Positions 11,401-24,700 of a stretch of DNA of 64,000 nucleotides are shown one piece after another (the stretch's first letter is position 1; each line of letters starts with the position of its first letter). Below the pieces are notes generated by a model, which was not told the DNA's origin, ran no database searches, and was given only the letters and a program-made list of their open reading frames with translations. The position numbers were made by a program, and so were the translations under genes. The stretch comes from Nipponacmea schrenckii (lineage: Eukaryota; Mollusca; Gastropoda; Lottiidae), in NCBI GenBank assembly GCA_030562195.1, contig JAUJPP010000007.1:25727769-25791768 (forward strand), read 5' to 3'.

Positions 11401-14400
11401 ATCTCAGTGGAGAACAGAAGAATTCAATAGAATCAGAATGGAAAATGAAATGAATAGAGCTTTACATCCTCCTCATTTGCACCTTATTAACAAATGAAGA
11501 TGGGTAGAGACCAGAATGGAAGCCTGTAGCTTCAAGGATAATGTCATTGAAGAGGGGCAATGACATGTAGTGTGCAATTGGCCTAAAACAAAGAATCACA
11601 GAGTGTATGTATACAGAAATTAGGTGGCTCTATCTTTAAGATTAATGACCTCCAGTCAATACAAGACGTCTGCAATCAGAAGAAATCAGAAATCAATGGG
11701 TCACTTGTTTATTCTAGATTCTACAGTACATATTGATCAGTGATTAATACTTTCTTTTTCACCCCATCTTTATTAGAACAGCAGTATGGACAGTCCAATT
11801 AAAATATAAGACCAATCTTTCTTTCTGTTTTCATTAACTTTCAATTTTATAGTAGCCAACAGTAATGGTCTTGATGATATCCAGCCATTGAAATTTCTCC
11901 ATCATTCATTTAGGCTAACTTAAAAATTTTAATATTTTTTGGGTTAATGATGTTGATGTCTATTTGTATAAGAATTTAAAAATTACAAAACTGCAGCACA
12001 TAAACCATTGAGTTTTAATAATCATTCCTCTTAAAGGGGCACAGGCTTGATTTGTTTCGGACAATCATCCGACAGCCTCAAACACATGAAGTCTTTTGGT
12101 TAGCTAATCAGACATAGTCTACAGAGCTTGTTTTTGAAATTTGAGCCTTCAAATCCATGGGTATACATATTTATCCGTGTTTGAAAATCATAATGTCTTA
12201 AGATATTATGAACGTCCCGCCATATTGGAAAATCAAGGAGTTATAAATAGACTACTGCGCAGGCCCACACTGATAAATCAAAAAGAAAGTACATGTAATA
12301 ACAATTGTAGATTTTGTCAACAGGACACACAATTTTCAGACTGACTGAAGACCAGCCGCGTACAGCACGGAAAAAAAATAAAAAGTGAAATTTTTGAGGT
12401 ATATTTCAAGGTATTTTGCGATTTTCTTAGAGCTTGAGTATTTCTGAGGACTGTTTAAATGTAACAAAGGCCCAAAACGACCACTAAAAATCAAGATTGT
12501 GCCCCTTTAAGAAGTATTCTTTATATATGCTCAACTTCTGCTCAGTGTTGCTTAATACTCTATGTTTTATATACAGCAAGGGGCAAATGAAAGAGGTTCA
12601 TGTCTGTGTTATCCTCACACATCAGACTCTAGCTATCTTAAAATGAAATAGACAAGTCCGATGTGTTTATGTTTTGAATGATCTGTGAAGTTACCTTACA
12701 TTTAGATGATGATATTCACATTAAGAATTATTCTTCTATTGATTAGTTATCAAGTTTTACATGTTCTCTTTGACAGACAGATTCAGATTCCTTCCATCAG
12801 CCATGAAAAAGGAAATTAAAAAGACCACAGCCTTACTTTTCTACCAGTCTTAAACTTCTTTTTCTATTCCTATTTTGTTTCTCAATTTATTGATCTGCTT
12901 CTCAAGGATTATGATATCAAATTTACTTTGAACTAAATATTTCTCTGAACTGTTTCCGACTTTTAATAAATTTTTCTTTAATCACAAAAGCAGAAAGCCA
13001 ATTTTTATCATTATTACCTCATTGCAAACTGTATTGTATTGTCTTTGAAACATCCGAAGAACAGAAGGGTGAAAAACTATACAAATTTAATGATATTTCA
13101 ATTTTATTACAGGATAGAAAAGATATTCGAATTATTCCATGGCACTGAATGAAGTTCTCAGCTTTTGCTAATATCATAAAGAAAATACCAAACAGAATTC
13201 AAAAATGGCGGGATTCACTATTTTCTGAAAATGGATGCTGCATTCTAGCTTCTGTTCTCAGATGCAGAAATCTGAAGAAATGGCATCAGGTGTTTTCACC
13301 AACACAAGAAAATTATTAGCCATTTTGTATCTTTGGAGCGAATAACAAAGTGACTTCATAACAAGCCAACTCATATAAGAATCAAGGTCACTAACAGGTT
13401 CAATCTTTTCAAATTCCCAAAGGTGTCACTCATATTGGACAATCTCGATACTAAAATACCGAAGAAAAGATGTGAGTAGTAAAAATACCATTATAGAATT
13501 GAGATCAATTAATCTAGCAAATTAAATATATTGATTGGAACAACAGTTCAATAGTCATACTTGCCTGCCCTGCAGTACTTTGGAATAACTCTGTTAGATC
13601 AATAGGCTTATAGAATAGAAAAGATCTACAAAAACAAAACTGGCTTTTGCTGAAATATCATAGCTTCTGTATGGGTCTACTACCTCTTAGGATGACTCAA
13701 AAAATGAAATTTCTAAACGTGGCCAAAATTAAGTCTTTATTCCTTAGTGGGACTTATCTGGGGTCAAAAATATTTGGCAGAATTTTATTCTATAAACCAA
13801 TAAATCCAGAAAATCCTGGAAAATCAAAATTGCTCAGCTTAATGGATATATTGTTTTTTATAGATACTATTCTTCAGTCTTGGCACCTGGCAGGTTCAAC
13901 TGATGATATACTGTTCTAGACCAAGTTTGAGACTTTAAATTTTATGTCCATTCTAAAAGGTAGTATTCCTTTAAGTAGAATATAAATATATAGGACTCTT
14001 AACTTCATGTCCAACAAAATAACTAAACAATTTTCTAATTTTTTCAATATACAATCTTGACCATATTATCGAGATCACCATTTACAAGGTCATGTAATGA
14101 ATGTATTTATTGTTCATCGAAACAATTATACTAGTCATTTATAAATTTATAAGTTCTTTTAAGATTTCAACTATCCTCGCAAAAGTGAAATGTATTTTAT
14201 CAATGGCAATGGCAATAATTACAATTACATCATGTTTATAGCAGAGAATCGAGACTGGCAATGATAATTTACTGATTATCTCCCCTTGGAGACCGTCTGA
14301 TTGACTACTGATATTCAAGAGAAACACAAGGGAATTCCAGACGCCCACTTTAAACCACATACAATTACCTTGATGGAAATAAACAAAGATTCTGTCAAAG

Positions 14401-17400
14401 TGATCAACAACCTTCGCTGCATTTGATGACCATCATGATTCAAAATCAAAGGTTGTACAATTCCTGTTCAATTCAAATCAGTGCATTAAATGTGACCAAA
14501 TCAATGAAAAACGTTTGATTATTAAACAGCAAGCTTCATGAATTTGGAAGAATGAAAAAGACAAAGTAACTCATAAAATCTAGGGTGTAGTTTCACCACT
14601 TTTATATTCGACCTGACCAAATCTCACAAATATCAACTACCAAACTAACAACACAGAATCATTGCGTTTGAACCAATCCATGTACCAACTACCTAGTTTT
14701 TGTTCACTTGTCATTTAACAACTAACCAACCATCTGCCGATAGTTCTTGTTAAATAGAAAATCTGTTAACCAATTTAATAGTTATGATTGAGATATTAAT
14801 TGTTTATTAGTTAATTAAGCACAACAAATTAGTATAGAATGCTTAACTAGAATACTAACCATGACAAAAATCTAACCTCATTAATAAGGAATAGTTAATC
14901 CAGCTTCGTTATTGCAATGATATTTAACGATACCCTAGACAGTTTCTGATTAAAATAACATGGCTGTGATGATGTATCGTATAGTCCTAGACAATTTCAT
15001 GTCTGCCCAATCTTCCTAGAAAGAAGTGCCCAATAACATCAAGGTATTAGACACAGCTTCGCAGCAGCTTGACATTGTTCATAGTATGTTGAAAAACACA
15101 TGCTTCATAAATTGTACCATTGTAAACATTCCAGACTATGAGCTTTTGTATTCCACATTTTAGAATTTAATTACTCTGTATTTTTTTTTTCGCTTTTAAG
15201 CAGACTCTAATATTTTCTTTTTCTCGACCATAATTGAATCATGAGTAATTTCACGTCTGCCCCAGACAAAAGTTTAAAATTATCTTTTCACTACTTAAAA
15301 TGTCACATTCAATCAACTTTTTAGACTGATAATTACTTGTTTAAAAAAGATCCTTTGTAAAAACAACCGGCATCAAATTAAAAATTTTCCAAACTCCAAT
15401 TTAAAACTTATATTAATTTAAGACTACTTTTCAAAATTACTTAGTTTATTTACTAGAATTAACTCAGTATTAACAAGACTATACTTGTAATCAAAACTTA
15501 ACCCTGTGCCAATGCCTTTATTGAACAGTAACTTGTTACTTTCAATCACTCTAATTTAAGACTCAAACTTTGTCAATATGAGAGTATAATATATTCATCA
15601 GTTGGACTTACCAGGTGCTTTGACTAAAGAATATAACCTCTTTATCACATGGTTCATCCTTTAAAATTGGGTTCTTTTTCTATCAAATCAAGCTAATTAA
15701 TCAACTGTATTTTCTTGTGAACAATTCATGTATGCTAAAGTTATTAATTGTTTCCGGACGCAAAAATGTTTGTTAATCCATGTCTAATCTGCATTTAAAT
15801 GCTAAATTTAGACTCCATGTTTGATCATGTGAACAAATGACGACCAAGGAAATTATCTTCCTAATTAGGCTAATTACAAGTTAATAAGGAGCTTAAAAGA
15901 CAGTATTTTCGCCAATCATCTTTACTTTCGATTGATATTAGCATTTGCGATCCAATATCAAATATATATATGAAAATAAGAGAGCCCAACTTGAAGTATG
16001 TAATTATTGAAAAACACTTCTAAGCATATTTCAAAATTACTTTAGTTTAATGAATCATTACTTAATTTCATGGATACATTGGATTTATTGGATTACAGGG
16101 ATTTTGTTGTATAGTTTTGACACCAGGTCAGTGCACAGATAGATCAAGATTCATTTTGGCAGAGGTTAAATATTTCAATGGTTCAGTCATCCTGTGATGT
16201 AGTATACCTTTGAAAACAACTACAAGCAATACACTTTAACTGACTAGGCTTTAACCTGTCATCAAAATATTGCATGTTACACCAATACATTTGATACAAA
16301 AAAAAGACACACTTACCTTGTGTTAAATACTTTATCCACGAAAGATTTCATAAATTCCATGCATTCAAGAGTGACTTCATCCGGCTGAGAATCGATGCTG
16401 TAGTTGGAGCTCCAGGATTTATCTGATCCGAGAGATCCTGAACGATGTACAGGAACTCCTCCATATTCAGCATCTGAAGAATCCACACTAGTGTTGGTGT
16501 ACAATCTGTTGCTTCCATTAGAGTCAATACTGCTTTGACTTTGGTGAGGAGAAGTCTTTTTCCTACGATTCTCTCGCCGATCTTCTGATGGATCAAACGA
16601 CATCAGATCTCCAGAGATAGGTTCACTTGGTATGTTGGTAATATCTGGAGGAACATAATCATCAAATAACATTTCATCAACAGTACTTGATCGACGTCCA
16701 GTTTTCAATTTTGGGGCTCGCTTACCCTCGTTACGTTCGTTTGGTTTATCAGATTCGTTCGAGGAAGAAGACAAATTGTTTTGGCGTCTAGCATATCTAT
16801 CTTTTTGTCTCTGCGCGGAATTGTCCCGGCTGTCTGGACTATTGCCACCAGTGGGACCGACCCTACGCGAAGTCTCTCGGCTATGCCTAGTGTCAGCAGG
16901 TTCTGAGCTTCTTCCTACAGGAGCTTCCCTCTTGTTATAAAGAGGTTCGTCAAAGCTCACATTCATGCCGTTAACAGTGATAGGATCCTCCATGGATCCT
17001 CGGTCAGCGCTTTCACGTCTTCCAACAGATTCAGACATACTTCTAGGAGGAAGATTACGCTTTTGAAAACATTTTTCAGAGGGTCTCCTAGTTGGGGGTG
17101 GTGGTCTCGGAGGGGGTGGGGTGTTTACTGAATTTGTACGCACAGGTGGTGATTTATGAGTGGTTGGAGACTGAGAACGTTGAGAGGGTATGGGTGGTGA
17201 ATTCACAGGACTCGTATTCCCACTACTAGCACTACTGCTACCTCCACTTTTCATACTAAATGTCGTTTCAATTTTATTTGAAATATCGCTGAATATTCCA
17301 TTTTTCTTTGACATCACCGAATTAAAGAATTTAGAAGTTCCTTCAGAGAGACTTGACGAGAGTGACTTGCCTTCATCGTCACTACTGCGACTTGAACGAC

Positions 17401-17422
17401 GGTTTCCATATCCATACTCCAT
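5359..17422 (-). CDS. KIAA0513 homologue, partial (5' three coding exons)
   Basis: Homologue of the human protein KIAA0513, a cytoplasmic protein of unclear molecular function that I recall as reported to bind KIBRA and that carries a region related to the SBF1/SBF2 (MTMR5/13) family. Three coding exons join in phase on the minus strand: 17422-16317, 8819-8771 and 5403-5359. The conserved part reads from DEVTLECMEFMKSFVDKVF across the first junction into TEKAKFGELCQ, then WFARYVNSQ; this matches in order the human DEETLALRDFM, EEKAKFGEYC and WFARYVSAQ segments. The preceding roughly 345 residues are Ser-rich and disordered with a polyproline run (PPPPRPPPPTRR), much longer than the approximately 85 residues before the conserved part in human. 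The start is the ATG at 17422; upstream in-frame sequence has no ATG and a plausible splice acceptor (TTGTTTGTTTAG). Introns are 7.5 and 3.4 kb. The 3' exons are outside the window. Confidence 0.85.
5900..8156. mobile_element. Composite repeat element with hairpin start and about three ~550-bp internal units
   Basis: The left end is a short perfect hairpin, GCAGTGCGTTC then GAACGCACTGC (5900-5925). The right end near 8119-8129 repeats GAACGCACTGC, followed by GTGCCGTTAGGCG. Inside are a T tract (about 5940-5962) and roughly three diverged units beginning near 6610, 7110 and 7640. Each has CGATTGC or a similar block, a GTGACCTTGACCTTTGG-like motif (6720-6750, 7208-7225; weaker in the third), a CCAATGGTAT-like block, then ACTTCCGG/TTT-ATCGCCAT and AAAATTGCGAATTT. 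There is no transposase frame. Hairpin ends plus tandem internal cores fit a non-autonomous Helentron-like or similar element, which is an inference. Confidence 0.5.
8455..8595. repeat. AT-rich tandem repeat, period about 25-30 bp
   Basis: Four to five diverged copies of a unit like TTATATTCATATCATATATC followed by ATAACACTG. It lies just downstream of KIAA0513-like exon 2, within the intron. Confidence 0.7.
8771..8819 (-). CDS. KIAA0513-like coding exon 2
   Basis: A 49-base exon flanked by acceptor TTTTTTCCAG and donor CAG|GTAAGC on the minus strand. It completes the split serine codon from exon 1 and encodes DDVTQTEKAKFGELCQ, closely matching the EEKAKFGEYC segment of human KIAA0513. It ends in phase 0. 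Confidence 0.88.
9005..9320. repeat. Degenerate tandem repeat, period about 55-65 bp
   Basis: About five diverged copies of a unit containing AAGGAGCAAACCCAGATA, AACTGGAATTCT and a T-rich tract (TTTTTTTT around 9170 and 9263). The copies are imperfect and the array boundaries are approximate. Confidence 0.5.
11440..11600 (+). repeat. Dispersed SINE-like repeat copy
   Basis: Carries AAATGAAATGAATAGAG, CTTTACATCCTCCTCATTTG, CACCTTATTAACAAATGAAG, ATGGGTAGA and ATGACATGTAGTGTG in the same order as the copies at 3357 and 5025. Its 3' half is shortened. Confidence 0.6.
12035..12506. mobile_element. TTAA-flanked MITE with AGGGGCAC terminal inverted repeats
   Basis: The left end TTAA-AGGGGCACAGGCTTGATTT is mirrored by the right end, whose reverse complement is TTAA-AGGGGCACAATCTTGATTT. 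The inverted repeats cover about 28 bases with a few mismatches, and TTAA flanks both sides (12031-12034, 12507-12510). The interior has only a chance short open frame. TTAA target duplications are typical of piggyBac-type elements. Confidence 0.7.
16317..17422 (-). CDS. KIAA0513-like coding exon 1 (N-terminal disordered region)
   Basis: Encodes residues 1-368 plus two bases of the next codon. It starts MEYGYGNRRSSRSS and ends VFNT before the donor AAG|GTAAGT at 16316. Composition is Ser, Arg and Pro rich, with a short segment near residues 35-60 (TSKFFNSVMSKKNG, ETTFSMKS) that may be an amphipathic helix. The conserved family domain begins only in the last 25 residues. Confidence 0.85.
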
Positions 17423-20400
17423 AATGCTTATTAGAAAGTCACTAAACAAACAACTAGATCACGTTTAATCATAAAGTTAGCTTGGAGAGAAACCATAGAA
17501 ATCCTATTCAGAAAGCAGTCAAATTAAGAAATGGGAATCAAGGACGCTTTGCTTCGTAATTATTCTTATTAGAAACTCGATTGTGGAAGCACGTAGATTG
17601 TAAATGCCATCTCACACATGGAATGAAGGCAATGATTAACAAATAGCCAAGTTTAACACTCCCGAGACTGGTGTGAAAAAAACAATGTTTCATATAACGT
17701 GTAGTTTCTACACTCCCAAGACTTCTAAATCAATATTTACAACCTAGACTTTCCAAATCAATTATTCCATGAAATTTCAAATTAATCACTTCCCATTTTC
17801 TAAAACAGTAAAAAATATCCCCCAAAATAGCAAGCACAAGGTAAAACTATTTACAGAATGGAACTCACAGTATATCTGAGCTCCCTACTTGTAGCAGAAT
17901 GATTGGAATTCCAATACTTTCAGTCTGAGACCAGTGCTGTAAATATTAACCAATAGCTCAGGCTTCAATCAATAATTCCCTCGTCGTGTTGACCCTCTTC
18001 AAGTTGATATATCAATACCATAGATTCTCTACTACCAGATACACTGCTGGAAATATACCATACATACATAATGTGTTGTCAGACATAATTAGTGTTAATT
18101 AATCATCATTAATATAAGCTCATTACATGTTTTAATCATTCTTTGATCAACTTGAGTCATGTCTAAAAAAATCTTAATCATTAAAATGAAAGTTTAGTTT
18201 GAATTTTCAGCTCGTGTTAATGGAATTTTTCTAATTTCTACTGATGAAACTTAGTTCAAATAGTGGAATTTAAAGGAGTTGTAAAGAGGTTTTTATGTTT
18301 ATTGGGAACATTTAAAATTTTCATTCTCATACTTCCATCTGTTAATTGTATGTGGCTACTGTAATTATAGAAATACTAAATTGTTTATGTGATTACAATA
18401 AGGCAAAATTTGTTAATTATAATATATTAGCAGCTTGTGTGATACAATATTATGAAACACTAAGTTTAAGTGAAATTTGGCCTGCAGACCCAGTGACATC
18501 TGATTAAAAATCATAATATATAAACTAGGTAGAAAACCTCTTTATATTTTCTTTAATACCATTAATACTAGACTAGAAAAAACAGAAGGGGACAGAAGAC
18601 TCAACACTGTTTCTTTCACTACTTTTAGAGAGTCCACAACTTTGTAAACCAGTAATCTTGATGAGGATATTAATGTATTAGTTCATATCACCACAAAGTT
18701 CAAGAAAGTCCCACAATATTCTTCATTCCTCAGGCATTATTAATTATAAGGGTCAGTGATTAATTCATAGTCAAAATTTGGACCAAATGGCCGAAAAATA
18801 AATTAACTAAGAAACTAAATTACTCCTTATTTATAATTGACAGATATATAGAAATAGACGTCCTTTCAACATTTTTGCAGTATAAGAAACATTTTTGATA
18901 CTACTCTCTGATTCTGACAATACTGAACTCCACTTTAACCCTGCGCCAATGACTTCTGTTGAATAGTAAATTGTTACCTTTCAACCACCCTAATCTCTAA
19001 TTAACACAACACTAGAAACAATGTAGAAAACTCTGTGATACTGGTTCCACTTTTGAATGGTCCACATGTATGAAGTTAAGTTATAATTGAATTTGGTATA
19101 TCTATTACTACTAACACTTTAACTCTTGTTTCAATTTACAGGTTACCAAATGTTATTCACGATCTGAACATACCAATACTGGAAAATATTCATTATAAAG
19201 GTTTTCTAAATTTGTTATGTGTATTGGGGACACTGATAGCATCAATTTGTACCACTTTATTTTCAGTCAGACGCTTGTGTTTCCCGAAATTCCAATAAAG
19301 CGGAGTGTTTTATGACATCACTATCACAAAGGCACTTTCTTATGAATAGTAGTTTTTGCAAATTTATACGTAATCTAAATTAAAAAACCTACAAATTGAT
19401 GGTAACATTGTCTCAAATACACTTTAAATGTTTAGAAAACCTTTCAACAAAATATTATTTCAAACACAAAAACTACCAAACAGTATATGTCCCACCAAAT
19501 ATGAATGATAAGTTTCTACTATTCAACAGCTGGCTAGAGTTATAAATAATATAATAAAAACCATAAACACACCTCATTATCTAATGGGAAATAGTAAATC
19601 ATTATTTACATTGTCAACAGATGTTCTACATGTAGTGATAATTAAGTATTGTTCTGACTAAATCATTTATAAATAAACTACTGGTTGAGAAGAGGGCTAC
19701 ATTTTCTGTTAGAAACCTTACATAATCTAGATCAAACAAGGTTTAGAAGTTACCACCTTTTCATCCAATCAGCAATGGATAAATTTTCTTTAAAGTGAAA
19801 ATTTATTTCTTGAAGAATTTCTCAATCATGTGACATTTGACTAACAGCTAGGCCTACTGCTACGCTGTAAATAAGTTTTTGACCGAGCCCACCGAAATAA
19901 GTTGCGGTGGTTCAAATATCAAGAAACTATAAAATCTCATGCCACAGAAAATGCTTCTGTGTTACTGTACTCTTTATTCCCTTTCACTGGGTAAAATTGT
20001 TTTATTAATCTAGTATAGCAAACAAAATAAATAATTCATTTAATTATAAACATTAATTATTTGACCATTAAACAGCTTTATACATTTCATTACGGTACTA
20101 TTGTCAGTCATATGGTATATACAACCTAGGTTATTCCCCTTCCCTGAACATATCAAACTATAGTGCATAGTGGAGGTTCAGGGTGGGAACACCCTAAGAG
20201 TAACCCATGCAATGACTGGCCCCTACCTTGAATCTGAATCCCTATGCCACTATTGAATAAGTCTGCTCCTATTTGTATCCCGCAGTTGCAGAAAACTGGC
20301 ACTGGAAGGGCAAACAAGGTTAATATCCTACTTTCCTCATGAAGTACCAGTAGCAAAGGAGATAATTGTGCCAAGACATCGAAACTGGCCTTCTTTTTAT

Positions 20401-21671
20401 TGGTTTTCAAATATCTTAGAAATCATCTATCTTTTAGATCACCCTAATTGTTTTAACCTATTTGTTTTTTTTCTAAAAGATTTTTTGTCTTTGAGGATTT
20501 TTTTGATAAAAGTAAAAGGAACAGGATTTAAGTAGCAGGACAGTGGGTATTTTCATAATAAGGCTTTTTTACTTTTAACTTGAAAATGACAAAATGATTT
20601 CATGCAAGAAAATGCTGTGTGTCTTAATCAGTTGAAACTTACTAAGTTTTTTCTTGAAAATATATAGTCAACAAAATTTAAGCTAACTGCTTCCCTACTC
20701 AGTAGGCCTAATTCGATTTAAGTTTACTCTTTTTTGATTCTGTGTTCAATAATGAAAGGAACTGCTGTCAGAGTACATTGGCAAATTGTCCGTATATTTT
20801 TCAACATCATCGTAATCTCTATGTCTATTATAGACAAGGATTCGATCATTCAAATAATGCCTTCTGAAGTTAATATGAAAGTAGAGAATTAGCCCAGTCG
20901 ATATTTCCATGATGGGGTAAAAGTGAAGGAAAGCAAAATTATTGTAAATTTTAACATGTGAAATTTGACTGCATGGAAAAAAAATAAGTGAATGCATTGA
21001 GTTGTAAATCAAGAAAACGTTTATATCGTTATATCTCAAATGATGTGCAAAAAAAAACTCATTAAGAAAATGTCAAATGCCAACAACCCCTTCCTAAAAA
21101 TAGAATAACCCAACATGAATTATCGTCACTCACGAGAAACATGGCTGCCTCCATAAACATGGAAAATAACACCAAGAACTTAAATGATAATATGCTGTAA
21201 CAAGTAGATGAACTAGCGCAAGTAATTTTTCATATCCTAAATTATTCAGCTACGTATTTTCTGTGATCTAAAAACTTTCACATAACAGATTGCATGTTTA
21301 TAGAACTAATGCAAACACTAAATTTCTATGGGATGAAATTGAAACCAAAACAAACTGAAAGTAGAAAAATGACTGATTGGCTTACCGACATTTACCAGAC
21401 ATTTTTCTAGCAAAGCCACAATATAATCTTACATTTAGCAAATGTATCATCGTTTGAGAGTCTTAAATTTGAATTTGTAGAGGTGAAAGTTCAATGTGAA
21501 TATATGAATAATCTTTGAAGTTGAAATTGAACAGTCAATGTTGAGCACTAGGCTACCTGATAAATCTCTCATAAAATATAATAGTTTATAAATTTATTTA
21601 TAGGGATTAATGCTCTTATAAATTCTTTGCCTTTTACCATAAAGTTGTAATTTCAACTTTTTGTATTTCAG
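17423..21671. other. Intergenic or 5' flanking region between KIAA0513-like and MPPE1
   Basis: The two genes are divergently arranged, so both promoters should lie here, but I cannot place a TATA box or transcription start. No coding exon is convincing. Moderately higher-GC sequence near 20110-20400 contains an 85-codon minus-strand open frame I do not recognise. The 21130-21170 stretch (ACATGGCTGCCTCC) could belong to a first exon of MPPE1, but this is not established. Confidence 0.4.
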
Positions 21672-21704
21672 GCTAGGGTTAATGAATTTAATTTCCAAAG
21701 AGAC

Positions 21705-24700
21705 ATGGTTGTGCGATATTTTCTTTTCTCTAAAATTAAAAACAATAGAATAGTCAGATTTTTTTATAGTCTTCTTTTTGTATTTTTATATTGTGAATAT
21801 TTTCACTATTATGTGGTGCTACTACAGTGCCATTGGCCTAACTTGGACCCTACTGTGGACAAATCTGATAAGCCTCTGAAAGTGATGTTGTTAGGTGATA
21901 CACATTTATTAGGATTTAGAAATGGACACTGGTGGGATAAATTACGAAGGTAAATATTCACAGTCAGGTCATTTTACTTTCCAAAAGGCCCTTAAATGTT
22001 ATTACCAGCTTTTGCGTAAGTGTCATTTCAAAAAGCTTATTTATGAATTGTGAGAACCACAAACTTACCAAAAAATGAATGGTGTAGAAGCAATGCATTT
22101 AGTCCCCCAAATATTCATGAACTGATTAGAAAACCTTATTACTATTCTTTGAAGTCGGTCGTGTAATATGATCATATTTTTGTCTCTCTTTAAGCAACTC
22201 CTTACCCTAAATTAATGGATTTGGTTAGTTATGGAAAGATAAGACAAAATTAAAGTTAAATATGGCAATGATTGTAACTTTAATTTTGTCTTAAATAATC
22301 CATATATTATATTTTTCAGAGAATGGCAGATGCAAAGAGCATTCCAAACTACCATGATGTTACATCAACCTGACATGGTTTTTGTTTTGGGTAGGATGCA
22401 TTTTATTTTATTGCGTAAACTCATTGTTTCGCATAATCCATTGAAGCATATTTACAGTTGTGTCAAACAGTAGAGCAAAATAGAGGTTTTGTCACAATGA
22501 TCAGCTCCCCCCTCTTAACCCTCTAAGATATATTTTAAGTAGGGAAAAAAATTTCTGTGGGTCCCTGTTGAACAGGTCTTTGGCCCCTATTTGACCAATC
22601 ACCTAGTTATTTTCAGAAATGCCAAAAGGTTTGGCATCTCATCACATCTAATCTAATTTAAATAAATTAATTTTTTTTTAAGGTGATTTATTAGATGAAG
22701 GAAAGTGGTGTCCGAAATCAGAATTTAAATACCATGTTGAAAGATTTTATAAAATGTTTAGTGTACCCACTGACACAGAGTTACATCTGGTAGCTGGTAA
22801 TCATGATATGGGATTTCATTATATGTAAGCTATCTTAATGCTTCTTTTAAAATGTCTGTCAGACGAATGCAAGAATAACTTGTGGTTGGTGTGTGGCCTC
22901 AGTAAATGTTGTGTGATCTCAGTAAGTGTTGTGTAATCTCAATAAGTATGGTGTGATCTCAGTAAGTGTTACGTGATCTCTGTAAGTGTTGTGTGATCTC
23001 AATAAGTGTTGTGTGATCTCAATAAGTGTTGAGTGATCTCACTTAGTTTTGTGTGATCTCTGTAAGTGTTGTGTGATCTCAGTAAGTGTTGTGTGATCTC
23101 AATAAGTGTTGTGTGATCTCAGTAAGTGTTGTGTGATCTCAGTAAGTGTTGTGTGATCTCAGTAAGTGTTGTGTGATCTCAGTAAGTGTTGTGTGATCTC
23201 AGTAAGTGTTGTGTGATCTCAAGTGTTTGTGATCCAGTAGTGTTGTGTGATCTCAGTAAGTGTTGTGTGATCTCTGTAAGTGTTTTGTGATCCCAGTGAG
23301 TGTTGTGTGATCTCAGTAATTGTTGTGTGATCTCAGTAAGTGTTTTGTGATCCCAGTAAGTGTTGTGTGATCTCAGTAAGTGTTGTGTGATCTCTGTAAG
23401 TGTTATGTGATCCCAGTGAGTGTTGTGTGATCTCAGTAATTGTTGTGTGATCTCATTAAGTGTTTTGTGATCTCAGTAAGTGTTGTGTGATCTCAGTAAG
23501 TGTTATGTCATCCCAGTAATTGTTGTGTGATCTTTGTAAGTGTTGTGGGATACCTGTAAGTGTTGTGTGTGATCTAGCTCAGTGTTTTGATTTATCTCTA
23601 AACATTATGACATCAAACTTATATTAATATTTTTAGTTTTCATTGTGTATTTATTTTATTTAATTTCCAGGATATCCAGAGAGAGAAAGGAAAGATTTGA
23701 GAAAGTGTTTAATACCACTGGTGTGAAGCTGATAGAAAAACATGGCAGTCTGTTTGTGATAGTTAATAGTATGGCGTTTGAAGGGGATTACTGTACAATG
23801 TGTCAGGAGGCCATGGGACAACTTCGACAGATTAAAACTCTGTTAGATAAAACTCAGGTTTCTATTTCTTTATTCTCTAAGATGTACTTATTGACTGACT
23901 TGACAGCAAGGTTATGACTGATATCATGACGCCATTGGTAATATGTGCATTTAAGATTACTAACAAAACTGTTTGTGCTATATGTTGAGTTTTGGGGTGT
24001 TTTGACCTTTTCATGATTATCCTGAGTTTCGGCCAATTGGATAAGTTTACATATTTTTTTCTGAACTTGTTGTTTCTAGATATACATGTATTATAATTTA
24101 TTACTATTAGATTTAAGCCTATTTTGCTTCAGCTAAAGCAGAGACTCAATAACTTTGTCACTGGAAATTTAGTCACACTTTGAAATTGGCCAAGATTTCT
24201 GTATCAAGGAAATGGTTACAAGAACCTTTCAATTTAATCACTGCAAATTCGTTCATTATGAATTTGAAAATCGGCATGTTATTCAACGATAGATAGGTCA
24301 TACTTAAAATTTATCATATTTTGGTCCCTAATGACAACCATTTAATCTTGCTCAAGCAGACATGCAAACAGCATTATTAAAAGTTAACTATTATTTCTGT
24401 ACACATTTGTTTTTATTAGAAAATATGTCAAAAAGATGATAGTGACTGTGAAAAAGATAAAAAGAGTAAACTTATTCAACCAATACTTCTACAGGTGAGA
24501 CTTGTATTTTTTTTTTCTTCCTTGACAGAAATTGCGATCACAAAGCCTGTTCTTTTAGCTCCTACCACTTACCACGAAAGTAGTGGAAGTCAATTTGTGC
24601 TTACATGGCTTGACAACCCAAACCTTGTATATCTGCTTCTCATATTTTCTACTGTATCGATAACTCTGCTTGCTAAATAGCAGTGGTATATTGCCATTTA

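Larger units (their letters stand above)
8820..16316. other. KIAA0513-like intron 1 (7.5 kb)
   Basis: No exon is required here because exons 1 and 2 join in phase and keep the family alignment. The intron contains a degenerate tandem repeat (about 9005-9320), a SINE-like copy (11440-11600), and a TTAA-flanked MITE (12035-12506). It also has a possible MITE remnant ending near 13970 (TTTATGTCCATTCTAAAAGG then CCTTTAAG). The remainder is unremarkable AT-rich sequence. Confidence 0.6.

Noticed and set aside
12141..12344. 67-codon plus-strand frame
   Set aside because: It lies inside the TTAA-flanked MITE and shows no transposase similarity.
16348..16596. An 82-codon minus-strand frame overlapping the KIAA0513-like exon
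   Set aside because: Different frame, no family resemblance; the 368-residue frame carries the conserved domain and the correct donor.
20153..20410. 85-codon minus-strand frame in the KIAA0513-MPPE1 gap
   Set aside because: No recognisable motif and no fitting splice partners; perhaps an old repeat.
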